5,736 nt of DNA from Nitrosopumilaceae archaeon (GCA_021296165.1 JAGWAW010000103.1:1-5736); one strand, 5' to 3'; positions 1 to 5,422 are shown, counted from the stretch's first letter. Numbers and translations are program-made. The notes: generated by a model not told the origin, from the letters alone.

Positions 1-258
1 CATGATCCGAAGTACTGTTTAAGATCCTAGACGCACTTTTCCTACCCATCACCCGGCATTGCGGGAGGAACCTGTCCCACTGGCAGAGACTTTGTCCAGA
101 AAGATGAAACGGCGCGCCGACGGCCATTTTTCACCGATTCGTGGCCCGTTTTGGACAGATTTCTGCAGGAGTGGCCCGCCTTGGTGCGCATGTTGCCACG
201 GGTTCACCCGGACAAGTCCCCGCTAGCATTGATCCCCGGAGGACACTCCGGCGGACCC

Positions 259-271
259 GCACCAGTGGTGC
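259..271. repeat. Perfect 13-base inverted repeat
   Basis: GCACCA, a central G, then TGGTGC: two 6-base arms in perfect dyad symmetry. It could be a protein-binding site or chance. It also lies inside the open frame described for this region, so its role is unknown. Confidence 0.3.
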
Positions 272-300
272 AGCTGGACGCATCTAGGCGGTCGTCCAGA

Positions 301-312
301 AGACGCGCGTCT
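301..312. repeat. Perfect 12-base palindrome
   Basis: AGACGCGCGTCT reads the same on both strands, and flanking CAGA/TCTG extends the symmetry with one bulged base. It starts 42 bases after the start of the 13-base dyad at 259. Such palindromes arise by chance in GC-rich DNA, so this is only a candidate site. Confidence 0.25.
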
Positions 313-460
313 GCCACCGTATGTGGTGGAATGTTCGCGCTCTGGGCCGCCGCCCTTCGCCGACATGCGGGAATGGCACGACGGCAGCGCCAAGCAGCGT
401 CTGGACGAGCTGCGGGGCGCGCTGTTCCCAACCGCCGGCCACATCCGTATTTTAGCCTAG

Positions 461-470
461 GCTTAAATTA
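461..470 (+). promoter_or_regulatory. TATA box of the eL42-eS27 operon
   Basis: The sequence GCTTAAATTA has its TTAA core at 463-466, which is 25-28 bases before the GTG start of eL42. This is the usual distance from an archaeal TATA box to the transcription start. The mRNA is therefore probably leaderless, beginning at or next to the start codon. No Shine-Dalgarno sequence is evident before the GTG (GGGGTCAGGCC), which agrees with this. Confidence 0.65.
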
Positions 471-490
471 CTCCGGCGGGGGGTCAGGCC

Positions 491-772
491 GTGAACATAC
501 CCAAGATCATACGCAGGTACTGCCCCAAGTGTAGGACGCACACAGAGCAGAAGATCTCCATATACAAGGCCGGCAAGAGGCGGGGATCCGCCCGGGGCGA
601 GCGGCGCCACGCCGAGCGGAAGCACGGCTACGGGGGCCAAAAGTTCCCCAAGCTGGCAAAGCCGGCCAAGGTTACCAAGAAGGTCACCCCGCTGCTCACC
701 TGTTCAGTCTGCAAGAAGAAGTTCAACAAGTGCGGCATACGGATCAAAAAGTTCGAGTTGGTGGCAGCATGA
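491..772 (+). CDS. rpl44e: Large-subunit ribosomal protein eL42 (L44e)
   Basis: This is a 93-residue basic protein of the archaeal/eukaryotic 60S-type subunit, called L44e in archaea and eL42 in the unified naming. In known structures it sits near the E site, contacting the CCA end of the exiting tRNA. Two zinc-ribbon CxxC pairs are visible, Cys11/Cys14 (CPKC) and Cys71/Cys74 (CSVC), about 57 residues apart. The conserved GYGGQ loop is at residues 46-50. The length matches archaeal relatives. I chose the GTG at 491 because it begins at the conserved N-terminus (NIPKIIRRYCPKC) and sits at the right distance from the TATA-like box at 461-470. The stop overlaps the eS27 start as ATGA, so the two are co-transcribed and probably translationally coupled. 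The identity is secure. Confidence 0.96.
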   Translation: MNIPKIIRRYCPKCRTHTEQKISIYKAGKRRGSARGERRHAERKHGYGGQKFPKLAKPAKVTKKVTPLLTCSVCKKKFNKCGIRIKKFELVAA

Positions 773-966
773 AGAAGGACCACATACCCATCCCGGTTCC
801 CTCCAGCAGGTTCCAGAAGGTCACCTGTAAGGAGTGCGAGGAGATGCAGGTGGTCTACTCCCACGCCACCACGCCGGTCACGTGCAACTCGTGCGGGAAC
901 CTCCTGACCGAGTCCACCGGCTCAAAGACCATAATCTTCGGGCAGGTCGTGGGCAGCGCCGAGTAG
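769..966 (+). CDS. rps27e: Small-subunit ribosomal protein eS27 (S27e)
   Basis: This is a 65-residue zinc-ribbon protein of the archaeal/eukaryotic small ribosomal subunit. The four zinc ligands are Cys20/Cys23 (CKEC) and Cys39/Cys42 (CNSC), in the family's usual spacing, and the start is typical (IPIPVPSSRFQKVTC). The ATG at 769 overlaps the eL42 stop (ATGA) and has a GGTGG stretch a few bases upstream that may help reinitiation. The frame is open back to 730, but those extra residues are out of family. The last 45 bases run antiparallel over the 3' end of cobY, so transcription of this operon must end inside, or read through into, a gene of the opposite strand. eL42 and eS27 are commonly adjacent in archaea. 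Confidence 0.96.
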   Translation: MKKDHIPIPVPSSRFQKVTCKECEEMQVVYSHATTPVTCNSCGNLLTESTGSKTIIFGQVVGSAE

Positions 967-1515
967 CGCCCAGTCCCGTATCGTGTTCATGTTGGCGGCC
1001 AGCCTGTAGTCGTTTATTGTCACGTACCGGGGAGGGGAGTCGGGCAGGCCGGCGTCCACCGCCGATATCCCGGTGTACCGGTAGGGCGCGCCGTCCAGCC
1101 GGATGCTAACCCCCGGAGAGAGCCCCAGTCGGGCTGCGTACCCCTCCGAGACCAGCACAGTGGTCCAGCTCCCCTTCTCGTGCATGCCAGATACGCGTTC
1201 CAGAATGTCCCCGTCCAGCAGGGGCAGGTCGGCGGGCACCACCAGCACGGCACCCTCCAGCCGCCCCAGCGCGTACGCCAGGTCCGCCGAGTAGCCGTCC
1301 CCCGGCGTCTCCAGTGTGTCCACGCGCCGCTCCAGCATCGCCCTGGCGCGGGGGGCGCGGGGGCTGACGGCGGCCACCGTGCGGGAGACGGCGGGGCACG
1401 AGCACAGCGCCCCGGCCACCCGCAGGGCCACCGGTATGTGGCCGCCCAGGGTGAGCTTCTCGGGGAACGGCCGCATGCGGCTTCCCCGGCCGCCGGCCAT
1501 CATCAGGCCGATCAT
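922..1515 (-). CDS. cobY: GTP:adenosylcobinamide-phosphate guanylyltransferase CobY
   Basis: CobY transfers GMP from GTP to adenosylcobinamide phosphate, giving adenosylcobinamide-GDP for nucleotide-loop assembly. It is the archaeal non-orthologous replacement for the guanylyltransferase activity of bacterial CobU. The 197-residue protein opens with the nucleotidyltransferase signature MMAGGRGSRM (residues 5-14), followed by EK at 19-20. The acidic strand VVPADLP is at 92-98 and the C-terminal NxNT motif at 175-178. Length and motif order fit the family. The start overlaps the cobS stop as ATGA, and that frame stays open far upstream only because the DNA is GC-rich, so the ATG at 1515 is preferred. 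ATGs at codons 5 and 6 would cut into the motif. The last 14 residues and the stop lie antisense to eS27. The enzyme is cytosolic and acts just before CobS. Confidence 0.9.
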   Translation of the reverse strand: MIGLMMAGGRGSRMRPFPEKLTLGGHIPVALRVAGALCSCPAVSRTVAAVSPRAPRARAMLERRVDTLETPGDGYSADLAYALGRLEGAVLVVPADLPLLDGDILERVSGMHEKGSWTTVLVSEGYAARLGLSPGVSIRLDGAPYRYTGISAVDAGLPDSPPRYVTINDYRLAANMNTIRDWALLGAAHDLPEDYGL

Positions 1516-2261
1516 GCCGCCCACGCCGACACTACCGATATCATGGCCGCCGCCCTCCCCGCCTCGTGTGCGGCGCCCATCACGTCCCCCGTGACCCCGC
1601 CGAAGGCATTCTGCGCCGCGGCGGTCACCGCTACGGCGGCCGCCGCCGCCGAGGCTGCGCCCAGAATTGCCAAGAATCCCAGATTCGAGCCGGGAAAGAG
1701 CCACATGGCCAATATGCCGGGAACGAGCCACATGCAGGTGGCGGTGGCCAGCCTCTTGCCGCCGGTCGCCTCGCAGAAGAGCGAGCCGCCGCCGGCCGCC
1801 GCGGCCCTGCCCACGGCGGCGGTCACCACCACGGCGTATTTGGCCGCCACCTCGGCCAGCACCACCGCCACGAAGAGCTCCACCCCGATCCTCTGCGAGG
1901 CTGCCGCCGCCGCCAGCAGCAGGCACAGCACCACCGCCGTCGCCCCGCCGGCACCCGTCGCCTTGTCCCGCATGGCAGCGATGCGCCTCTCGCGGCTGCC
2001 CCGTGCCATCAGTCCGTCGGCAAAGTCGGCCAGGCCGTCCACGTGGTGCAGCCCGGTCATTATGCACGCGGCGGCCAGGGCGGCGGCCCCGCCGGCCAGC
2101 GGCCCCGCATATATGGACACGAACCAGCCCAGCAGCCCGGCGGGCACGCCAACTAGAAGCCCCACCGCCGGAAGCCAGTGCGAGGAGGACGCGGCGTCCC
2201 GTACGGTGCGGCCGCCCACCGGTATTATGGTAAGGAACGACACCAGATCAGAAAAGCCCAC
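1512..2261 (-). CDS. cobS: Adenosylcobinamide-GDP ribazoletransferase CobS (cobalamin synthase)
   Basis: CobS joins adenosylcobinamide-GDP to alpha-ribazole or its phosphate, the lower-ligand nucleoside, forming the complete corrinoid in the membrane. The 249-residue protein is rich in Ala, Gly, Val and Leu, with several membrane-spanning stretches. After the N-terminal FLTIIPVG (9-16) comes the acidic signature LHHVDGLADFADGL (71-84), whose His and Asp residues are expected to bind metal. MRDKATGAGG follows at 97-106, and the conserved GGVTGD is at 221-226 near the C-terminus. I chose GTG at 2261: it overlaps the cbiB stop by 14 bases and leaves the short N-terminus typical of the family. 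The frame stays open to 2321 but gives a proline/tryptophan-rich leader unlike CobS. The stop overlaps the cobY start (ATGA), which suggests translational coupling. The identity is secure; the exact start is less so. Confidence 0.92.
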   Translation of the reverse strand: MGFSDLVSFLTIIPVGGRTVRDAASSSHWLPAVGLLVGVPAGLLGWFVSIYAGPLAGGAAALAAACIMTGLHHVDGLADFADGLMARGSRERRIAAMRDKATGAGGATAVVLCLLLAAAAASQRIGVELFVAVVLAEVAAKYAVVVTAAVGRAAAAGGGSLFCEATGGKRLATATCMWLVPGILAMWLFPGSNLGFLAILGAASAAAAAVAVTAAAQNAFGGVTGDVMGAAHEAGRAAAMISVVSAWAA

Positions 2262-3213
2262 CGTACACCACCCCCGCCACAACGGACACGGCGGCGGCCA
2301 CGGAGGCGGCCACGCCGGCAAACAGCCACGCGGTGCACTTCATTATGCGCACGGCCGCCGGTATGTCCTCCGGCCCCGGATCCCTGCCGTCCCCCAGGGT
2401 GTAGTGGAATGGCTTCTCCAGCCTCACTCCCAGGGCGCCGGCCATCGCCGCCATGGCGTACCCGGAGTTTGCGCTCTCTGGCCGCCCGGCGTCCCGCCTC
2501 ATGGTGTGGTAGGCCCCCCGCCAGTCGTGCCCCGTCATGGCGGCGGCCATCACCATCACGTACCCGGTGGCCCGGGCGGGAATCCAGTTGAGTACGGTGT
2601 CGCACCGGGCCCCGAACCACCCCACCCGCTCGAACATCGCCGAGCGGTACCCGGCCATCGAGTCGGCCGTGTTCACGGTCCGGTATATGAGGGCCCCGGG
2701 CAGCCCGGCCGCCCCCGCGTAGAGCAGCGGCCCGGTAATGCCGTCCACCGTGTTCTCGGCGGTGCTCTCTATGGCGCCCGAGCATATCTGCGGCATGTTC
2801 ATTCCGGCCGTGCTGCGCTTTACTATGCAGGCCAGCCGCCCGGCCGCCCGGCCGTCGCCGTCCATTATGCTCGAGTATACGGCCATGGCGTGCCTCTCCA
2901 TGCCCCGCACCGATATGGTGCTCTTGAGGAGCGGCACCGAGGCGGCCCAGTATACGGCCAGCCCGGCGCCGCCCGGCCAGGCCGCCGGCGCCGCCCACCA
3001 CAGGGCCAGCGCCGAGGCGGCCGCCAGCCCGCAGCACGATACCACCACCGACACGCCCCATCCTCTGGTCCGGCGCCGGGGGACCAGGAAGGCGATCATG
3101 GCCCCCATCCACGCGGTGGGGTGGAGGCGGTTGGGCGGATCCCCCAGCCGGTCTAGGAGCACGGCGGCCAGCACGGCGCCGCCCGCCGCATACCATACCA
3201 TGTCGTGCCACAC
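2248..3213 (-). CDS. cbiB: Adenosylcobinamide-phosphate synthase CbiB
   Basis: CbiB (CobD in the aerobic-pathway naming) condenses adenosylcobyric acid with aminopropanol phosphate to make adenosylcobinamide phosphate. It is a membrane protein. In 321 residues it shows the family's ordered motifs: LDRLGDPPNRLHP (20-32), KSTISVRGMERHA (97-109), STAENTVDG (150-158), a block running from RTVNTADSMAGY to RVGWFGARCD (178-205), NSGYAMAAMAGALG (249-262) and LEKPFHYTLG (265-274). Hydrophobic segments lie near residues 9-20, 54-75 and 297-320. I chose GTG at 3213 because a TTAA core lies 26-29 bases upstream, fitting a leaderless start. The ATG at 3201, four codons later, is a good alternative and gives an N-terminus nearer the family's usual length. 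Longer starts reaching 3456 are out of family. It is first in the minus-strand operon, and its stop overlaps the cobS start. Confidence 0.92.
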   Translation of the reverse strand: MWHDMVWYAAGGAVLAAVLLDRLGDPPNRLHPTAWMGAMIAFLVPRRRTRGWGVSVVVSCCGLAAASALALWWAAPAAWPGGAGLAVYWAASVPLLKSTISVRGMERHAMAVYSSIMDGDGRAAGRLACIVKRSTAGMNMPQICSGAIESTAENTVDGITGPLLYAGAAGLPGALIYRTVNTADSMAGYRSAMFERVGWFGARCDTVLNWIPARATGYVMVMAAAMTGHDWRGAYHTMRRDAGRPESANSGYAMAAMAGALGVRLEKPFHYTLGDGRDPGPEDIPAAVRIMKCTAWLFAGVAASVAAAVSVVAGVVYGGLF

Positions 3214-3236
3214 GGCAGTGTGAGACGGACGCCGCA

Positions 3237-3244
3237 CCTTAACG
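3237..3244 (-). promoter_or_regulatory. TATA-like box for the cbiB-cobS-cobY operon
   Basis: On the minus strand the sequence reads CGTTAAGG. Its TTAA core (3239-3242) is 26-29 bases before the GTG at 3213, the same geometry as the eL42 box. No Shine-Dalgarno sequence precedes either start candidate. If ATG 3201 is used instead, the leader would be only about 12 bases. The box is a weak match, so confidence is moderate. Confidence 0.45.
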
Positions 3245-3390
3245 TGTTTTGGTGGGGTGGCGGACACGCTACAGCGCCGTAATATGGTGTGTGTGGCTTG
3301 GGATGGCCGGGCGGCAGTCTGCAACCGCCGGAACCAGGAGCCCTGCGCCGTATCATGCGGGGACTGTAAAGGCCGGCCACGCCACAAGCC

Positions 3391-3400
3391 CAAAATTACT
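3391..3400 (+). promoter_or_regulatory. TATA-like box for the cobD-cobQ operon
   Basis: The AT-rich stretch CAAAATTACT stands out in GC-rich surroundings. Its centre is about 25 bases before the ATG at 3420. That spacing predicts a leaderless transcript starting at the ATG, and it is the main reason for choosing that start of cobD over the later ATG at 3459. Confidence 0.55.
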
Positions 3401-3419
3401 CCCCGCCGCTCCGCCGCGC

Positions 3420-4475
3420 ATGAGCGCCACGGCGGGCGGCCCGGCCGCCACCCCAATCATGAACCACGGCGGCGCCCGCACCATGGGCCTGGACCCTGCC
3501 GTACTGGACTTTAGCACCAGCATAAACCCGCTGGGCATGCACCCGTCCGTCCGCCGCCGCGTACTGGAGTCGGCCGACGACGCCGTAGACTACCCTGACG
3601 CGAGCTCCCGCGCCCTGGAGGAGGCCGCCGCCGCATACGCCGGCGTCCCCGCCGGGATGGTGGTCGCCGGGAACGGCGCCACCGAGCTCATACACAACAT
3701 ATGCAGGTATGTGGCCGGCCGCAACGTCGCGGTGCCCTCCCCCGGCTTCGGCGAGTACGCCGCCGCCGCATCCCTGTGCGGCTCGGCGGTCTCCTCGTAC
3801 CCGGCCTATCCCAACGGCCTCCCCGGCCATATCCCGCCGAACGGCTGCGTCTTCATGTGCAACCCCTCCAACCCCGCCGGCGCGCTGCTGGAGCGCCGCC
3901 GCATACTGGAGGCGGCCTCGGCGGTTTCTGACGCCGGCTCCATGTTGGTGGTCGACGAGTGCTTCACGGAGATGACCCCGGGCCGCGACGAGTCGGTCGC
4001 GTCCCACGTCGGGCTGCACAGCAACATGGTGGTGCTGCGGTCCCTGACAAAGTCGTTCGGGCTGGCGGGGCTGCGGGTGGGATACTGCATAGCGGACCCG
4101 GCCATATCGGCGGAGCTGCGGCGCATCCGGATACCCTGGAGCGTGAACGCGCTGGCGCAGGCCGCCGGTATAGAGGCGCTGGCTCACCCCGAGCACCTGG
4201 AGGCGACCCGCGACACGATACGCCGGGAGGTGGGCCGCCTGCACGGCGCCATCGAGGGGATGCCCGGGATGTCTCCCCGCCGCACCGACACCAACTACTT
4301 TGTGGCGCGCACCGAGGCGCCCGCCCCGGACATGGTGGGGCGCCTCCTGGAGCTGAACGTGCTGGTGCGGGACTGCTCCAGCTTCGGCATGGGCCACCAC
4401 ATCCGCATATCCGCAAGGACGCCAGACAAGAACAAAATACTGCTGGAGGCACTGGGAAAGTCATGCCGTGCATAA
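3420..4475 (+). CDS. cobD: L-threonine-O-3-phosphate decarboxylase CobD (PLP-dependent)
   Basis: CobD is a fold-type I PLP enzyme that decarboxylates threonine phosphate to (R)-1-amino-2-propanol phosphate, the linker CbiB attaches to the corrin ring. The 351-residue protein shows NHGG at 15-18, LDFSTSINPLG at 29-39, the cofactor phosphate-binding GNGATEL at 84-90, CNPSNPAG at 147-154 and the pyridine-binding Asp179 in VVDE. The Schiff-base Lys211 is in SLTKSFGLAGLRVGY, and the carboxylate-binding Arg329 in HIRIS. Histidinol-phosphate aminotransferase (HisC) is the close alternative. The HGG-LDFS-NPLG start, the VRDCSSFGM segment (316-324) and the cobalamin neighbours favour CobD. The ATG at 3420 fits the TATA-like box. 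The ATG at 3459 (MNHGG) is also possible, and the frame open back to 3249 is out of family. The stop lies 13 bases inside cobQ. Confidence 0.87.
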   Translation: MSATAGGPAATPIMNHGGARTMGLDPAVLDFSTSINPLGMHPSVRRRVLESADDAVDYPDASSRALEEAAAAYAGVPAGMVVAGNGATELIHNICRYVAGRNVAVPSPGFGEYAAAASLCGSAVSSYPAYPNGLPGHIPPNGCVFMCNPSNPAGALLERRRILEAASAVSDAGSMLVVDECFTEMTPGRDESVASHVGLHSNMVVLRSLTKSFGLAGLRVGYCIADPAISAELRRIRIPWSVNALAQAAGIEALAHPEHLEATRDTIRREVGRLHGAIEGMPGMSPRRTDTNYFVARTEAPAPDMVGRLLELNVLVRDCSSFGMGHHIRISARTPDKNKILLEALGKSCRA

Positions 4476-5395
4476 TGGTGCAGGGGACCATGTCGGGGGC
4501 CGGCAAGAGCACCCTGGTGACGGCCCTCTGCCGGATACTCTCAGACAGGGGGTACGACGTGGCGCCCTTCAAGTCGCAGAACATGTCCGGGTATGTGTCC
4601 GGCGGCATATCCCGGGCGCAGGCGGTCCAGGCCGCCGCCGCCCGCCTCCCGCCCTCTGGCCACATGAACCCCGTGCTGCTGGTGCCCCGCAGCGACCACA
4701 CCAGCGAAATATTCGAGAGGGGCGTCTCGCAGGGGGTGATGGACACCACGGCATACTACAGGTACGCCGCCGGGAGGGGCATCGGGGCGGCGCTGGAGTC
4801 GCTGGAGTTGCTGCGCCGAACGCATCGCGTGGTGGTGCTGGAGGGCGCCGGCTCGCCGGCGGAGATCAACGTGCCCTTCGACATGGCCAACATGCGCATG
4901 GCCGAGGCGGCCTCGGCCCCCGTGATAATAGTCTCAGACATAGAGAGGGGCGGCTGCTTTGCGCAGATGGCCGGGACCATGTCTTTGCTGGAGCCGCGCC
5001 ACCGGCAGATGGTCCGGGGCTTCATAATAAACAAGTTCCGCGGCGACCCGTCCATACTGGGGCCGGGCACGGCCCGCATACTAGAGACGACCGGCAAGCC
5101 GGTTCTGGGCGTCATACCATATACGCGGACGCGGCTGCCCCCCGAAGACTCGCTGGACGGGGGCGATGCTGATTTGGAGGATGCCGTGGGTCAGGCTGCG
5201 GCCCGCTGGGGCATAATTCCGGGCAAGCCAGACTCTGATGCCCCCCTGGAGGATGCCATAAGGCAGACGGCCAGAACCGCGGCAGCCGCCCTCGATTCCT
5301 TCCTGCACCCGGGCCTGGAGGAGGCCATAGACCATACCGCCAGAACCGTCGAGTCGGCCCTGGGGATTGACGCCATACTGGACCTGCTCGGATAG
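4463..5395 (+). CDS. cobQ: Cobyric acid synthase CobQ (CbiP), synthetase domain only
   Basis: CobQ performs the ATP-dependent amidations at corrin side chains b, d, e and g to make adenosylcobyric acid. The dethiobiotin-synthetase-like ATP domain is complete: P-loop GTMSGAGKST (8-17), PFKSQNM (35-41), RAQAVQA (51-57), EGAGSPAEIN (127-136), DIERGG (159-164), INKFRGD (189-195), GKPVLGVIPY (211-220) and LPPEDS (225-230). The protein ends at 310 residues, whereas typical CobQ has about 480-500 with a C-terminal triad-type glutaminase domain. No trace of that domain is seen in any frame before the next gene. The tail (about 237-310) instead holds three imperfect LEDA-type units. The loop between QNM and RAQ is about five residues shorter than I recall for the family. 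ATG 4463 overlaps cobD by 13 bases, with GGAGG at 4445-4449 upstream. The EGAGSPAEIN and QNM motifs argue for CobQ over CbiA. Confidence 0.87.
   Translation: MPCIMVQGTMSGAGKSTLVTALCRILSDRGYDVAPFKSQNMSGYVSGGISRAQAVQAAAARLPPSGHMNPVLLVPRSDHTSEIFERGVSQGVMDTTAYYRYAAGRGIGAALESLELLRRTHRVVVLEGAGSPAEINVPFDMANMRMAEAASAPVIIVSDIERGGCFAQMAGTMSLLEPRHRQMVRGFIINKFRGDPSILGPGTARILETTGKPVLGVIPYTRTRLPPEDSLDGGDADLEDAVGQAAARWGIIPGKPDSDAPLEDAIRQTARTAAAALDSFLHPGLEEAIDHTARTVESALGIDAILDLLG
5246..5383 (+). repeat. Two tandem 69-base units in the cobQ tail
   Basis: Two in-frame units of 69 bases (23 codons), at 5246-5314 and 5315-5383, begin CTGGAGGA and share GCCAGAACCG at 5270-5279 and 5339-5348. The first 33 bases match at 27 positions. 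A more diverged third copy starts 72 bases earlier, at 5174. Encoded starts are LEDAVGQAAAR, LEDAIRQTART and LEEAIDHTART, probably amphipathic helices. The last resembles the helix that closes the synthetase domain in CobQ/CbiA-type proteins (inference), so the tail may have grown by duplicating it. Confidence 0.65.
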
Positions 5396-5408
5396 GCCAT
5401 CTTGCAGT

Positions 5409-5422
5409 CCATTCCAAAATGG
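5409..5422 (+). terminator. Possible hairpin after cobQ
   Basis: CCATT-CCAA-AATGG can form a 5-base-pair stem with a 4-base loop, and T:G and G:T wobble pairs may extend it. It begins 14 bases after the cobQ stop. Archaeal termination relies mainly on T-rich stretches, which are absent here, so calling this a terminator is speculative. Confidence 0.2.

Larger units (their letters stand above)
4..460. other. Upstream region with no assignable gene
   Basis: I cannot assign a gene in this stretch before the ribosomal operon. It is less GC-rich than the rest, mainly in its first 350 bases. One plus-strand frame is free of stops from 23 to 223 and again from 233 to its TAG at 458-460, broken only by TAG at 224-226 and TGA at 230-232. 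Its last part, from about 320, has fairly GC-rich third positions and a protein-like composition (ADMREWHDGSAKQRLDELRG, then a hydrophobic end). The only in-frame ATG there is at 365, with GTG codons at 323 and 326. This may be a small gene, a gene remnant or chance. A second frame is open from 31 to 534 but becomes arginine-rich and runs into eL42, so it looks like a shadow. The motif TTTAAG at 18-23 is TATA-like on the minus strand (CTTAAA) and may serve a gene left of the window. Confidence 0.4.
3214..3419. promoter_or_regulatory. Divergent control region between cbiB and cobD
   Basis: This gap of about 200 bases has no credible gene and separates the two divergent cobalamin operons. Each end carries a TATA-like box placed for a leaderless transcript, so it probably fires in both directions. 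A further TAATAT at 3280-3285 is TATA-like but has no start codon at the right distance. I see no B12 riboswitch: the transcripts appear to lack leaders, and no conserved B12-box-like sequence is evident. A short dyad, CACAC-GGCA-GTGTG (3209-3222), straddles the proposed cbiB start. It could be an operator or chance. Confidence 0.55.

Noticed and set aside
1..3. CAT at the left edge as the ATG of a minus-strand gene
   Set aside because: Only the putative start codon would be visible, and the nearest TATA-like box (18-23) is only about 17 bases away, too close for a start at this ATG. Such a gene cannot be supported.
110..119. Palindrome CGGCGCGCCG
   Set aside because: A ten-base GC-only palindrome is expected by chance in DNA this rich in GC, and nothing nearby suggests a function.
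151..534. 127-codon plus-strand frame overlapping eL42
   Set aside because: It starts at TTG, turns arginine-rich and overlaps the start of a certain ribosomal gene and its promoter. Only its first 30 residues look protein-like.
922..2067. A 381-residue version of CobY extended upstream through cobS
   Set aside because: The added part is arginine/glycine-rich and overlaps CobS in another frame. CobY's own conserved start, MIGLMMAGGRG, begins at the ATGA overlap.
1180..3156. 658-codon open frame on the plus strand, antisense to cobY, cobS and cbiB
   Set aside because: Its product is low-complexity and rich in Ala, Arg, Gly, His and Pro. The minus strand carries three well-motivated cobalamin enzymes. 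Stop codons are rare in GC-rich antisense frames, so length alone means little.
3214..3419. Cobalamin riboswitch controlling the B12 genes
   Set aside because: TATA-like boxes placed about 26 bases before the start codons leave no leader RNA. I see no conserved B12-box-like core, and this riboswitch class is essentially bacterial.
3396..4400. 334-codon open frame on the minus strand, antisense to cobD
   Set aside because: The product is rich in Gly, Val, His and Arg without recognisable motifs, while the plus strand encodes a complete PLP enzyme with its catalytic lysine.
4463..5395. CobQ as a pseudogene
   Set aside because: All synthetase motifs are intact, no stop or frameshift interrupts it, and codon use stays coding-like through the repeated tail to the stop. 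A functional single-domain protein is more likely.
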